A stretch of DNA of 64,000 nt from Veillonella infantium (GTDB taxonomy: Bacteria; Bacillota; Negativicutes; Veillonellales; Veillonellaceae). Location of the stretch: contig NZ_PPDD01000010.1 in the NCBI RefSeq assembly GCF_002959895.1, positions 1 to 64,000 on the forward strand, read 5' to 3'. Below, one piece after another: positions 27,258 to 35,632 of the stretch (position 1 is the stretch's first letter; the number at the start of each line of letters is the position of its first letter). The notes beneath the pieces are model-generated. The model was not told the DNA's origin and did not search any database. It saw only the letters and a list, made by a program, of their open reading frames with translations. A program made the position numbers and the translations under genes.

Positions 27258-28194
27258 AGTCTTCAATATATGGAATTAGATATTCGTATTTTGTACCTTT
27301 TAATTCATCTTTCGGGATAAATCGTAAAGCAGATCCATTGATACAGTATCGAAGCGATCCATTTGGACCATCTTCAAATACATGACCTAAATGGGAGTTA
27401 CCAATGCGGCTGCGTACTTCGATACGATTCATACCATGTGAGTCGTCTTGATAGTATTTAATGACATCTTTAGCGATTGGTTTCGTGAAGCTAGGCCAAC
27501 CACAGTGAGATTCGAATTTATGAGCAGAAACGAAGAGGGGTTCTCCCGTAGTGATATCTACGTAAAGGCCTGCTTTGAATTCATCAGTTAACTCATGACT
27601 GAATGGCGCATCTGTAGCAGAGTTTTGTGTAACTTCGAACTCTTGCGGAGATAAAGTCTTAAGATCTTCCTCAGAAGGCTTGTTATATGCATTGTCATCT
27701 ACAAGTGGTTCATCAGATAGGCCAAGTGGAATATGACAATAGCCATTAGGATTTTTATCTAAGTAATCTTGGTGATATTCCTCTGCAGAGTAGTAGTTTG
27801 ATAGAGGTAATACTTCAATAGCAAATGGCTTACCTTCGAAGGATTGAGCACGTGCTAATGTACTTTCAATAATAGGCTTGTCGGCTGTATCGATATAGTA
27901 AATACCAGTTCGATATTGAATACCTACGTCACCACCTTGTTTATTAACACTGAATGGATCAATGGCGCGTAAAAAGTATTGAATTAAGTGGTCTAAGGAG
28001 AGTACGTCCGCATCGTATGTAACTTTTAGTGCTTCCACGTGACCACTATCATGACAGACATCTTCATAACTTGGATTTTCCGTAGGCCCATTGGCATAGC
28101 CTACTTCAGTGGAAATGACGCCAGAGATTTTTTTGATATACCCTTGAAGGCCCCAGAAACAACCGCCACCTAAATATATAGTATGTTCATTCAT
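27256..28194 (-). CDS. msrAB: Fused peptide-methionine sulfoxide reductase MsrA-MsrB
   Basis: A 312-residue bifunctional enzyme that repairs methionine S- and R-sulfoxides. MsrA (about 1-160) begins with the catalytic YLGGGCFWGLQGY and has EEYHQDYLDKNP. MsrB (about 185-312) has FESHCGWPSF, RSRIGNSHLGHVFEDGP and the catalytic cysteine in RYCINGSALRFIP. The zinc-binding CxxC pairs of classic MsrB are absent. There is no signal peptide, so it is cytoplasmic. Its ATG follows directly on the stop of the MetE-like gene, so the two are co-translated: methionine making and methionine repair in one operon. Confidence 0.95.
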   Translation of the reverse strand: MNEHTIYLGGGCFWGLQGYIKKISGVISTEVGYANGPTENPSYEDVCHDSGHVEALKVTYDADVLSLDHLIQYFLRAIDPFSVNKQGGDVGIQYRTGIYYIDTADKPIIESTLARAQSFEGKPFAIEVLPLSNYYSAEEYHQDYLDKNPNGYCHIPLGLSDEPLVDDNAYNKPSEEDLKTLSPQEFEVTQNSATDAPFSHELTDEFKAGLYVDITTGEPLFVSAHKFESHCGWPSFTKPIAKDVIKYYQDDSHGMNRIEVRSRIGNSHLGHVFEDGPNGSLRYCINGSALRFIPKDELKGTKYEYLIPYIED

Positions 28195-29316
28195 TCAATC
28201 ACCCCAAACTTCGTGAGCTATTTCTTTAACTAATGCAAGTTTAGCCCATTGTTCTTCTTCAGTCAATTGATTGCCGATTTCACAAGATGCGAAGCCGCAT
28301 TGAGGGGATAGGCAAAGTCTATCGAGAGGAATATATTTGGTAGCTTCTTTGATTCGTTCCTTGATGATTTCTTTATCTTCTAATTCAGGGCGTTTGGATG
28401 TAATCAAGCCTAATACAACCTTTTTATTAGGAGACACTTCGCGCAATGGCTCAAAGCCACCGGAGCGGTCATCGTCGAATTCTAAGTAGTACGCATCTAC
28501 ATTTTCTTTAGCAAATAAGATTGGTGCAACTGGTTCATAACCGCCACTAGCAGCCCAAGTAGAGTTGTAATTACCACGGCATACATGAGTTGTGAAAGCT
28601 AGGTCATGAGGTCGGCCTTCTAAGGCTAAATTATTAATGCGTAAATATTTGGCTGTTTCTCCTTCAATAGTTACACTTTTGTCTTTTTGACGACCAGTCC
28701 AATAACCGTGGTCACAGCACATACCCCAAGTACAATCGTCAAATTGAATGTTGCGGCAACCTGCCTCGTAGAGGTCTTTAATAACTTGACGATATGCAGC
28801 AGCAATATCTTGAATTAACTCTTCTAAGTCAGGATAGAAGGAACGTGTTGTAATACCATTATCTTCGCGGAATAATTCAGCTAAGAATTGAGATGGAGCA
28901 GGAATAGTTTGACGAGCTGTAGTATGTTCATCTTCAAACTGTTTTACAAATTTGAAATGCTCTACAAATGGATGGTTAGTGCCTGTGATTTTACCAGTAA
29001 GTGCGAGGGAACCAGGCGCTGTTTCTTGACCAACGAATTTATAACCGTGTTCAAGTTCAATTTCCTTTACGCCATTGAATCCCCACATGAAATCTAGGTG
29101 CCAATAGGCACGGCGGAATTCACCGTCAGTAATAACAGGAAGTCCTGCAGCTTTTTGTTTTTGAATGAGGTCTGTAATGAGACGATCTTCTACAGCTGTT
29201 AGTTCTTCCTTAGTAATATTTCCTTTTGTAAAAGCTTCACGAGCTTCTTTTAATTCTGCTGGGCGTAGGAAAGAACCTACGATATCAAAATGGAATGGTG
29301 CTAATTGTTTGGACAT
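28195..29316 (-). CDS. MetE C-terminal-domain methyltransferase (YxjG/YxjH-like)
   Basis: A 373-residue protein equal to the catalytic half of cobalamin-independent methionine synthase. It starts FHFDIVGSFLRPAELKEA, has ITDGEFRRAYWHLDF, zinc-site candidates in IQFDDCTWGMCCDHGYW and HVCRGNY, and the closing LCLSPQCGFASCEIGN. Bacillus YxjG and YxjH are the nearest well-known relatives and are linked to methionine metabolism (S-box regulated there). The methyl donor is unproven because the folate-binding N-terminal half is absent. The reverse-strand start has an AAGGAGGA site. A LysR gene lies upstream on the same strand. Confidence 0.9.
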   Translation of the reverse strand: MSKQLAPFHFDIVGSFLRPAELKEAREAFTKGNITKEELTAVEDRLITDLIQKQKAAGLPVITDGEFRRAYWHLDFMWGFNGVKEIELEHGYKFVGQETAPGSLALTGKITGTNHPFVEHFKFVKQFEDEHTTARQTIPAPSQFLAELFREDNGITTRSFYPDLEELIQDIAAAYRQVIKDLYEAGCRNIQFDDCTWGMCCDHGYWTGRQKDKSVTIEGETAKYLRINNLALEGRPHDLAFTTHVCRGNYNSTWAASGGYEPVAPILFAKENVDAYYLEFDDDRSGGFEPLREVSPNKKVVLGLITSKRPELEDKEIIKERIKEATKYIPLDRLCLSPQCGFASCEIGNQLTEEEQWAKLALVKEIAHEVWGD

Positions 29317-29366
29317 ATATAATCCTCCTTATATTAAACGGTATAACCGATAGATTCGATAGGTTT

Positions 29367-29466
29367 ATTATAACTAAGGATGAGCATATATAAAAATATC
29401 AATATATTAATGTTGCACATAGTTTTTAGTTATATCTGTGCATTATTTTATGGATTTAGTTATATC
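29367..29466 (-). promoter_or_regulatory. Candidate LysR-type operator/promoter region of the methionine operon
   Basis: TTTAGTTATATC occurs twice on the forward strand (29425-29436 and 29455-29466, 30 bases apart). The same core occurs inverted as TTATAACTAA at 29368-29377, overlapping a reverse-strand TATAAT (29367-29372). The -35 region is poor, as expected for an activated promoter. The repeats lie roughly 60 and 90 bases upstream of that -10, where LysR-type activators bind. Streptococcal MtaR/MetR sites contain a similar TATAGTT core. Confidence 0.5.
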
Positions 29467-29512
29467 AAAATATGATGTTAATTTATAGTGTTGAGTTTTA
29501 TGGATATGCAAA

Positions 29513-29539
29513 AAAGCACTCCCTAATAGGAGTGCTTTT
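29513..29539. terminator. Terminator of the LysR-family gene
   Basis: AAAGCACTCC and GGAGTGCTTT pair around a short loop. On the reverse strand the stem is followed by TTTTTTG, so it ends the LysR transcript and separates it from the MetE-like gene. Confidence 0.85.
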
Positions 29540-29597
29540 ACTTGCAGTTAAACTATTATGAAGAGTCATTTAAACTATCATCAAATATAATACGATA

Positions 29598-30536
29598 TTA
29601 TTCCTTTGTTTTAGGTAATTTAATGTGTCTACCATAGTTCCCTACATATTGTTCTAACGCGTGGATATATTCTTGCCCTAAACGGCTACGATGCATTTTG
29701 TTATTTGTAATGTAACCGATATGCATTAAACCTTCCTCTGCAAGAGGCACGGAAATGATATTTTCACCGTTTACTTCCTCATCTATTACGCCACTAGATA
29801 CGGTATATCCATCTAGACCAAGCAATAAACTGAAGAGGGAAGCCCGATCGCGTACCCGAATATGTTTTGGACGGACAACGGTACTGAAAATCTCTTCAGA
29901 GAAATAGAAGGAATTGTGATCTCCTTGTTCGAAAGAAATATAAGGATATTCCTCAAGTTCATCCATAGACACTACATCTTTATTTGCTAATGGATGGTTT
30001 TTGCCAATAAAAATATGAGGATGAGCAGTAAATAATTCTGTAAAGGTTAATTCATTAGTGTGAATTAATTTTTCTAATACAGGGCGATTAAAATCATTAT
30101 AGAAGAGCAAACCGATTTCGCTCTTCATATGAGCTACGTCATCGATGATTTCATAGGTTTGTGTTTCTCGTAAGGATACATCATATTGATCAATGTCTGC
30201 ACCTTTTAAAAGCTCTACAAAGGCATTTACTGCAAAGGAGTAATGTTGTGTAGAAACAGAAAATTGCTTTTTACCACCGCTTTGGCTTTTGTATTGTTCT
30301 TCCAATAATGCAGCTTGTTCTAGTACTTGACGTGCATAGCCGAGGAAACGTTCCCCTTCCTTAGAAACAGTAATCCCTTTATTGGTGCGGTCGAAAATGG
30401 TAATACCCATTTCCTTTTCTAATTCTTTAATGGCCTTTGTTAAGCTTGGTTGAGAAACGAAAAGTCTCTTGGCAGCCTCACTAATACTGCCTATATTTGC
30501 AATGGTTGTGACATACTTTAGTTGTTGTAAGGTCAT
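29598..30536 (-). CDS. LysR-family transcriptional regulator (likely methionine/cysteine regulator)
   Basis: A 312-residue LysR regulator. The N-terminal winged helix-turn-helix (about 1-60) has LQQLKYVTTIANIGSISEAA and LFVSQPSLTKAIKELEKEMG. The effector-binding domain follows (about 90-300). Overall it resembles the CmbR/MtaR type that controls sulfur amino acid genes in Firmicutes; this is a family-level impression. It sits upstream of the MetE-like and msrAB genes on the same strand, separated by its own terminator and by a region with repeated candidate operators. An AAAGGAGG site lies before its ATG. Confidence 0.85.
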   Translation of the reverse strand: MTLQQLKYVTTIANIGSISEAAKRLFVSQPSLTKAIKELEKEMGITIFDRTNKGITVSKEGERFLGYARQVLEQAALLEEQYKSQSGGKKQFSVSTQHYSFAVNAFVELLKGADIDQYDVSLRETQTYEIIDDVAHMKSEIGLLFYNDFNRPVLEKLIHTNELTFTELFTAHPHIFIGKNHPLANKDVVSMDELEEYPYISFEQGDHNSFYFSEEIFSTVVRPKHIRVRDRASLFSLLLGLDGYTVSSGVIDEEVNGENIISVPLAEEGLMHIGYITNNKMHRSRLGQEYIHALEQYVGNYGRHIKLPKTKE

Positions 30537-30640
30537 AATGGCCTCCTTTTATATATTACACTACTTATACTACTCGATTATAAGTATTTAAGCAATGTTA
30601 TATATGTGTTACAATGTACTAATAGAATAAAGGAGGACCT

Positions 30641-31168
30641 ATGCTTAAACAAGTCATCGTGGTAGAAGGAAAATCTGATATACAACGTATTGCACAAGCT
30701 GTGGAAGCAGATTGCATTGCGACAGAGGGTTTCACACTCCGTAAAGGTGTTATTGATATGATTCGCGTAGCCTATGAAAAAAGAGGTATTATCATATTAA
30801 CAGATCCTGATACAGCAGGGGAAAGAATTCGTCGTGTATTAACAAAAAAATTCCCTAATGCTCAGCATGCTTTTGTTCCTCGTGATGAAGCTTTTGCGAA
30901 TGATGATATTGGCATAGAACAAGCATCGCCTGAATCCATTAGAAAGGCACTATCTACATTACATGTAGAATCTTTGGAATCATCCAACGAATTTTCTATG
31001 GTGGATCTAGTTCGTCATGGACTTTCAGGTATGCCAGATAGTGCTGCCCGCCGTGCGATTATTGGTGCTAAGTTAGGTATTGGTTATGGCAATGGCAAGC
31101 AGTTCTTATACCGCTTAAATCATTATGGTATAACTCGAGATGCTTTTGAAGAGGCTGTGAATTGTTAA
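30641..31168 (+). CDS. rnmV: Ribonuclease M5 (5S rRNA maturation)
   Basis: A 175-residue Toprim-domain nuclease. It has VVVEGKSDIQRIAQAV with the Toprim glutamate and ILTDPDTAGERIRR with the DxD motif. RNase M5 cuts the double-stranded precursor of 5S rRNA in low-GC Gram-positive relatives. It is divergent from the LysR gene and 13 bases before ksgA, the standard Firmicutes pair. AAAGGAGGAC precedes the ATG. Its likely substrate, a 5S gene, is also in this window (1408-1525). Confidence 0.95.
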   Translation: MLKQVIVVEGKSDIQRIAQAVEADCIATEGFTLRKGVIDMIRVAYEKRGIIILTDPDTAGERIRRVLTKKFPNAQHAFVPRDEAFANDDIGIEQASPESIRKALSTLHVESLESSNEFSMVDLVRHGLSGMPDSAARRAIIGAKLGIGYGNGKQFLYRLNHYGITRDAFEEAVNC

Positions 31169-31181
31169 AATAGGAGTTAAG

Positions 31182-32036
31182 ATGTTAGAATCAGTAATTG
31201 CAAGCCCTGAGGTAGTGCATTATATATGTAAACGCTTCGATATTAAAATGAGCAAGAAATTAGGGCAGAACTTTCTTATTAAACGCGGCATTGTTGATGA
31301 AATAGTACATGCTGCAGAATTGACACCTGGTGAACCTGTACTAGAGGTAGGTCCTGGCATCGGTACATTGACACAGGGGTTAGCACAAAGTGGGGCAGAT
31401 GTAACGGCCATTGAACTCGACAGACGTTTATTAGAGGTCCTAGACACTACTTTGGCCTCCTATGATAATGTACGTATTATTCATGGGGATGTGTTGAAAC
31501 TTGATGTACCATCCATCATGAATCATAAACCATTTAAGGTGGTTGCCAATTTACCGTACTATATTACAACACCTATTATTATGTCTTTATTGGAAAGTAA
31601 ATTACCAATTGAGCGCCTCGTTGTAATGGTGCAAAAGGAAGTTGCCTTGCGAATGGTAGCTAAGCCAGGTACAAAGGATTATGGTGCATTATCTGTAGCG
31701 GTACAATATTATACTGAACCGGATATTGTGCTTGATGTACCACCTAAATCCTTCTTGCCAGCTCCTGCGGTAACGAGTTCTGTCATTCGCTGCGTATTAC
31801 GTGATAAACCACCTGTTGATGTGATTGATGAGAAATTATTCTTCCGAGTAGTGAAAGCTGGTTTTGCACAACGACGTAAAACATTCTCTAATACGATGAA
31901 GACAACGGGATTATCAAAAGATCGAATTGAAGAGCTGTTAGCAAAAGCAAATATCGATGGTCAACGAAGAGGGGAAACATTTACCCTTCAAGAATTTGCT
32001 GATGTGGCCAATGCGTGGGCTTCTTTAATTAAATAG
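31182..32036 (+). CDS. ksgA: 16S rRNA dimethyladenosine transferase KsgA (RsmA)
   Basis: A 284-residue SAM-dependent enzyme that dimethylates A1518 and A1519 of 16S rRNA. Motifs: KKLGQNFLIKRGIVDEIV, the SAM site LEVGPGIGTLTQGL, and the catalytic NLPYYITTPIIM. The C-terminal domain has RVVKAGFAQRRKTFSNTM. An ATAGGAG site lies seven bases upstream of the ATG. It forms an operon with rnmV and ends at the hairpin at 32046. Confidence 0.97.
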   Translation: MLESVIASPEVVHYICKRFDIKMSKKLGQNFLIKRGIVDEIVHAAELTPGEPVLEVGPGIGTLTQGLAQSGADVTAIELDRRLLEVLDTTLASYDNVRIIHGDVLKLDVPSIMNHKPFKVVANLPYYITTPIIMSLLESKLPIERLVVMVQKEVALRMVAKPGTKDYGALSVAVQYYTEPDIVLDVPPKSFLPAPAVTSSVIRCVLRDKPPVDVIDEKLFFRVVKAGFAQRRKTFSNTMKTTGLSKDRIEELLAKANIDGQRRGETFTLQEFADVANAWASLIK

Positions 32037-32045
32037 TATAATGTA

Positions 32046-32091
32046 AAAAGAGCTTATTAGATTGATAATATCATTCTAATAAGCTCTTTTA
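32046..32091 (+). terminator. Terminator after ksgA
   Basis: AAAAGAGCTTATTAGA and TCTAATAAGCTCTTTT form a 16-bp stem; the A/T-rich ends allow bidirectional use. Confidence 0.88.
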
Positions 32092-32130
32092 TGTTAATAA
32101 GCTTTTATTAAGCTAATAGGTTTTTGCATA

Positions 32131-32157
32131 AAAAAGGACCCAAATGGGTCCTTTTTG
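32131..32157. terminator. Terminator of gltS (bidirectional)
   Basis: AAAAAGGACCC pairs with GGGTCCTTTTT around four bases. It lies just after the reverse-strand gltS stop. Confidence 0.9.
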
Positions 32158-32158
32158 A

Positions 32159-33406
32159 TTAGTAAAGAATGCCAGCCATTGTTGTAATAAGGAAAGCATT
32201 TGCAAAGTCGATTAAGAATGCACCTACTAAGGAAACTACGAGCCATGCACGAGGGGATGGACCGTGTTTGCCCGCCAAGGATAACATGTTAACCAAAGCA
32301 TTTGGTGTAGCACCTAGACCGAAGCCGATAGCGCCCGCGCCAAGCATAACTGCATCGTAGTTGCGACCAAAGATAAAGTAGATAAGGTATGCAAATACAC
32401 AGATAAGTGCCATTTGTGCAACTAAGATTGTAATAAGAGGTAATGCAAGATCAATCAATTGAACTAGTTTCAAGCTATTGATAGCCATTGTTACGAATAA
32501 GGATAATGCTACATTGGATACTGCATCGAGAGCTGCATCGTTGATTTTGTAAGCTTTTGTAAAATCACCAAAGTTACGAATTACAGCTGCACAAATCATG
32601 GCACCGATATATGCAGGAAGTGGGGTTAAGATAGACAAACCAGCACTTACGATAGTACCGATACCTAGAGCAAGGCCAATCCACATACAGATTGTTAAAA
32701 GATCTTGAGCGTTGAATTGTTTGCCACCACTTTCAACGTGATCTTCGATCATGTCGATGCCTTCATCTTCCATTAACTCAGGATTTTCGTATGGTGTTTT
32801 AACTTTGTGCATTTTAATAATGCGTTCGCCTACAGGAGCACCTAGAATTGTACCAGCAACCATACCGAATGTTGCGGCTGCAACCGCTGCGGATGCTGTA
32901 CCAGGAATGCCAAGTAATTGTTCGTAATATGGACCGAAGGCACCAGCCGTACCAAGACCACCAATCATAGATACGGAGCCCGCCATAATACCGATGATTG
33001 GTTCAATGCCTAAAGCTTTAGCAATCATAATACCTGCAGTATTTTGTACAACAATCCATACAGCACAAGCGAGGAAGAAGAAAATAATAAAGATACCGCC
33101 CTTTTTGAGGACTTTTAATGATGCCATCAAACCGATGGTAGTAAAGAAGGCAAGCATTAAGAATGTTTGTAGGGAACCTTCAAAGGTAATGTTCAAAATT
33201 TTGTAGTAAGAAAGAATAGCAGTTAAAAATGCAAATGGCAAAGCCCCTACAGCTGGTGCAGGCATACACATACGTTGTAAGAACTTGGAATGTTTGTTAA
33301 TCCAAGTACCAATGAATAACGTGATTACAGCAAGGCCTACAGTTTGGATCATGGACAGTTTTAAAGTCCATACATCGTTGACTAACGCTAAGTCAATAAG
33401 TGGCAT
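32159..33406 (-). CDS. gltS: Sodium/glutamate symporter GltS
   Basis: A 415-residue inner-membrane carrier with about 10-12 helices. It matches the GltS family: glycine-rich re-entrant-loop-like segments (MAGSVSMIGGLGTAGAFGPY in the first half and AIGFGLGATPNALVNM in the second), plus paired halves in inverted topology. It imports glutamate with Na+. The sodium gradient links it functionally to the two NhaA antiporters. A reverse-strand AAAGGAGTG site supports the start. Gene stands alone between terminators. Confidence 0.93.
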   Translation of the reverse strand: MPLIDLALVNDVWTLKLSMIQTVGLAVITLFIGTWINKHSKFLQRMCMPAPAVGALPFAFLTAILSYYKILNITFEGSLQTFLMLAFFTTIGLMASLKVLKKGGIFIIFFFLACAVWIVVQNTAGIMIAKALGIEPIIGIMAGSVSMIGGLGTAGAFGPYYEQLLGIPGTASAAVAAATFGMVAGTILGAPVGERIIKMHKVKTPYENPELMEDEGIDMIEDHVESGGKQFNAQDLLTICMWIGLALGIGTIVSAGLSILTPLPAYIGAMICAAVIRNFGDFTKAYKINDAALDAVSNVALSLFVTMAINSLKLVQLIDLALPLITILVAQMALICVFAYLIYFIFGRNYDAVMLGAGAIGFGLGATPNALVNMLSLAGKHGPSPRAWLVVSLVGAFLIDFANAFLITTMAGILY

Positions 33407-33860
33407 AAAATCACTCCTTTAAAATAAAAAATAAAACTTATATTTTATGGTATCATGAATGGTCGAAAAAAACTATAGAATATATAAGGTATAATAATTA
33501 TATATTATTTATTTTCAACACTCACAACAACATTAAAACCATTTAGTTATTATATACCTATAATTAGATATATATCTTTTTTAATACATTTATATTATAT
33601 ACAAAAATACGAGAAAGTAATAGTAAAAATCACTTCTTTACATAATCATACTATATGTATTCGACTAAATTCTGTGATATTCCTGCCTATTATAAAAAAA
33701 TAAACTGGAATATATTTCTAATTTTTATATATTGAGAAATATATTCCAGTCTTGAGCTATAAAGTCTTTACATCTTATTATATGCTATTGTGATTTGAGC
33801 TTATACTACCATATATAATATAGCAACTCTCTTATCTAGAGAAGGGGATGAGCTTCCATA
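33407..33860. other. AT-rich intergenic stretch between gltS and prfC
   Basis: About 450 very AT-rich bases that hold the upstream region of gltS (reverse strand) and the downstream region of prfC. Only the hairpin at 33704-33750 is recognisable; no gene is seen on either strand. Confidence 0.6.
33693..33750 (-). terminator. Terminator of prfC
   Basis: ACTGGAATATATTTCT and AGAAATATATTCCAGT form a perfect 16-bp stem (33704-33719 with 33735-33750). On the reverse strand it is followed by TTATTTTTTT. It lies about 110 bases past the prfC stop. Confidence 0.75.
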
Positions 33861-35456
33861 CTATAGTTCGTGATGAAGTTTTGGAGTGGTTAAGAATGTA
33901 ACATCTGGATTACGTTCTTGAACCCAACCCATTTGCCACTCATTGGAAATGAGGACTACGGTGCGATCTCGATTATCCTTGACAATCATCGCATTATCTA
34001 CACCTTTTAAAGAAGCGATATCTACTTCACCATCGATCCAACGAGCAACACTGTATGGTAATGTATTATTTAATAAATCAACACCATATTCATTTTTTAA
34101 ACGGTATTCCAGAACCTCGAATTGAAGCATACCTACAGCACCGACTACGAAGGAATCAAGAGCACCTGGTTGTTCAAAGATTTGAACAGCGCCTTCTTGT
34201 GCTAATTGCGTCATCCCTTTTTGGAACTGCTTACGCTTCATAGTATCTTTTGGCGATACGCGAGCAAAGAACTCTGGTGGGAATACAGGGAAGTCACCAA
34301 AGGTTACCTTGTGTTTTTGAGCACACAGTGTATCACCTACACCCATTGTACCAGCGTCAAAGACACCGATAATATCACCAGGATATGCATCTTCTACTAT
34401 AGTACGTTCTGTAGCCAAAAACTGTTGAGGCTGAGATAGGCGAATCGTTTTGTTCGATTGTCGATGCAATACGGACATGCCTTTTTCAAATTTACCAGAG
34501 CAGATACGCATGAATACGATACGGTCATGGTGGTTAGGGTCCATATTGGCTTGAATTTTAAATACTAAAGCGGAGAAGTCTTCGCTTGTAGGTTGTACCA
34601 TTTCTTCTACTGCTTGTCGTGGAGCAGGGGACGGAGCAAGTTCTAAGAATTTTTCTAAGAATGGCTTTACCCCAAAGTTAGTCATAGCAGAGCCGAAGAA
34701 CATAGGTGTTAATTCGCCTGCACGAACCTTATCAAAATCGAATGGATCACCTGCAACATCTAATAATTCAATATCATCAAGTAATGCTTGGTATACATCA
34801 TTACCTAATAATTCTTTCATACGAGGATCAGTCAAAGCTCCTTTTTCAGAGGCTAACTTTTCTTGACCATGTGTTTCATCTTTTGCGAATAGCTCGATAG
34901 TTTCGTGCTCTCTATCGTATACGCCTTTGTATTCACCGTTGATACCAATTGGCCAGTTCATAGGGCAAGTACGAATGCCAAGAACGTTTTCGATTTCTTC
35001 CATCAAGTCAAATGGGCTGCGACCGAAATGGTCAATTTTATTTACAAAGGTAAAGATAGGAATACCGCGTTCTTTAGAGACGGCAAATAGTTTTTTCGTT
35101 TGCGCTTCGACACCTTTTGCTACGTCAATCAACATGACAGCACTATCTGCAGCCATTAATGTACGGTATGTATCTTCGGAGAAATCTTGGTGGCCAGGGG
35201 TATCAAGGATATTGACACGACAGCCATCATAATCGAATTGTAATACGGAACTCGTTACAGAGATACCACGTTGCTTTTCGATTTCCATCCAGTCAGATAC
35301 GGCGTGTTTTGCCGTTTTACGAGACTTAACGGACCCCGCCAAGTGAATAGCACCACCGTATAAAAGTAATTTTTCTGTTAATGTAGTTTTACCCGCATCC
35401 GGGTGAGATATGATAGCAAACGTACGACGACGTTGCACTTCTTCTAAAAATGCCAT
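33861..35456 (-). CDS. prfC: Peptide chain release factor 3
   Basis: A 531-residue translational GTPase that recycles RF1/RF2. G-domain motifs: G1 HPDAGKTTLTEKLL, G2/switch region KQRGISVTSSVLQF, G3 DTPGHQDFSEDTYR and G4 NKID. The family-typical C-terminal domain with FPVFPPEFFARVSPKDTMKR is present. RF3 is patchily distributed in Firmicutes. It is divergent from topB. Length and start agree with E. coli PrfC (529 residues). Confidence 0.95.
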   Translation of the reverse strand: MAFLEEVQRRRTFAIISHPDAGKTTLTEKLLLYGGAIHLAGSVKSRKTAKHAVSDWMEIEKQRGISVTSSVLQFDYDGCRVNILDTPGHQDFSEDTYRTLMAADSAVMLIDVAKGVEAQTKKLFAVSKERGIPIFTFVNKIDHFGRSPFDLMEEIENVLGIRTCPMNWPIGINGEYKGVYDREHETIELFAKDETHGQEKLASEKGALTDPRMKELLGNDVYQALLDDIELLDVAGDPFDFDKVRAGELTPMFFGSAMTNFGVKPFLEKFLELAPSPAPRQAVEEMVQPTSEDFSALVFKIQANMDPNHHDRIVFMRICSGKFEKGMSVLHRQSNKTIRLSQPQQFLATERTIVEDAYPGDIIGVFDAGTMGVGDTLCAQKHKVTFGDFPVFPPEFFARVSPKDTMKRKQFQKGMTQLAQEGAVQIFEQPGALDSFVVGAVGMLQFEVLEYRLKNEYGVDLLNNTLPYSVARWIDGEVDIASLKGVDNAMIVKDNRDRTVVLISNEWQMGWVQERNPDVTFLTTPKLHHEL

Positions 35457-35569
35457 AGTTCACCTCTATTGTTTCGTTTGTAAAAGCCTTGTCTTATTAT
35501 ATAACTTTCACATCATTCATATCTTTAAAATTATACATGATTTTGGTAGTTATGACCACTAAATTGTAG

Positions 35570-35575
35570 TATAAT
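35570..35575 (+). promoter_or_regulatory. Candidate -10 of topB
   Basis: TATAAT lies about 58 bases upstream of the topB start in the 176-base divergent region with prfC. The -35 is poor (near 35547). A small GCGGCTTAGGGGAATAGCCG stem-loop follows in the leader. Confidence 0.4.
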
Positions 35576-35632
35576 GAGATTTCAAAGAGCGGCTTAGGGG
35601 AATAGCCGTTATTTTATGTTAAGGAGGGGACC

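Noticed and set aside
29317-29512. A SAM (S-box) riboswitch or T-box expected before a YxjG-like gene
   Set aside because: No conserved riboswitch core or anti-terminator/terminator pair is visible; the gap is short, AT-rich and better explained by LysR-type repeats.
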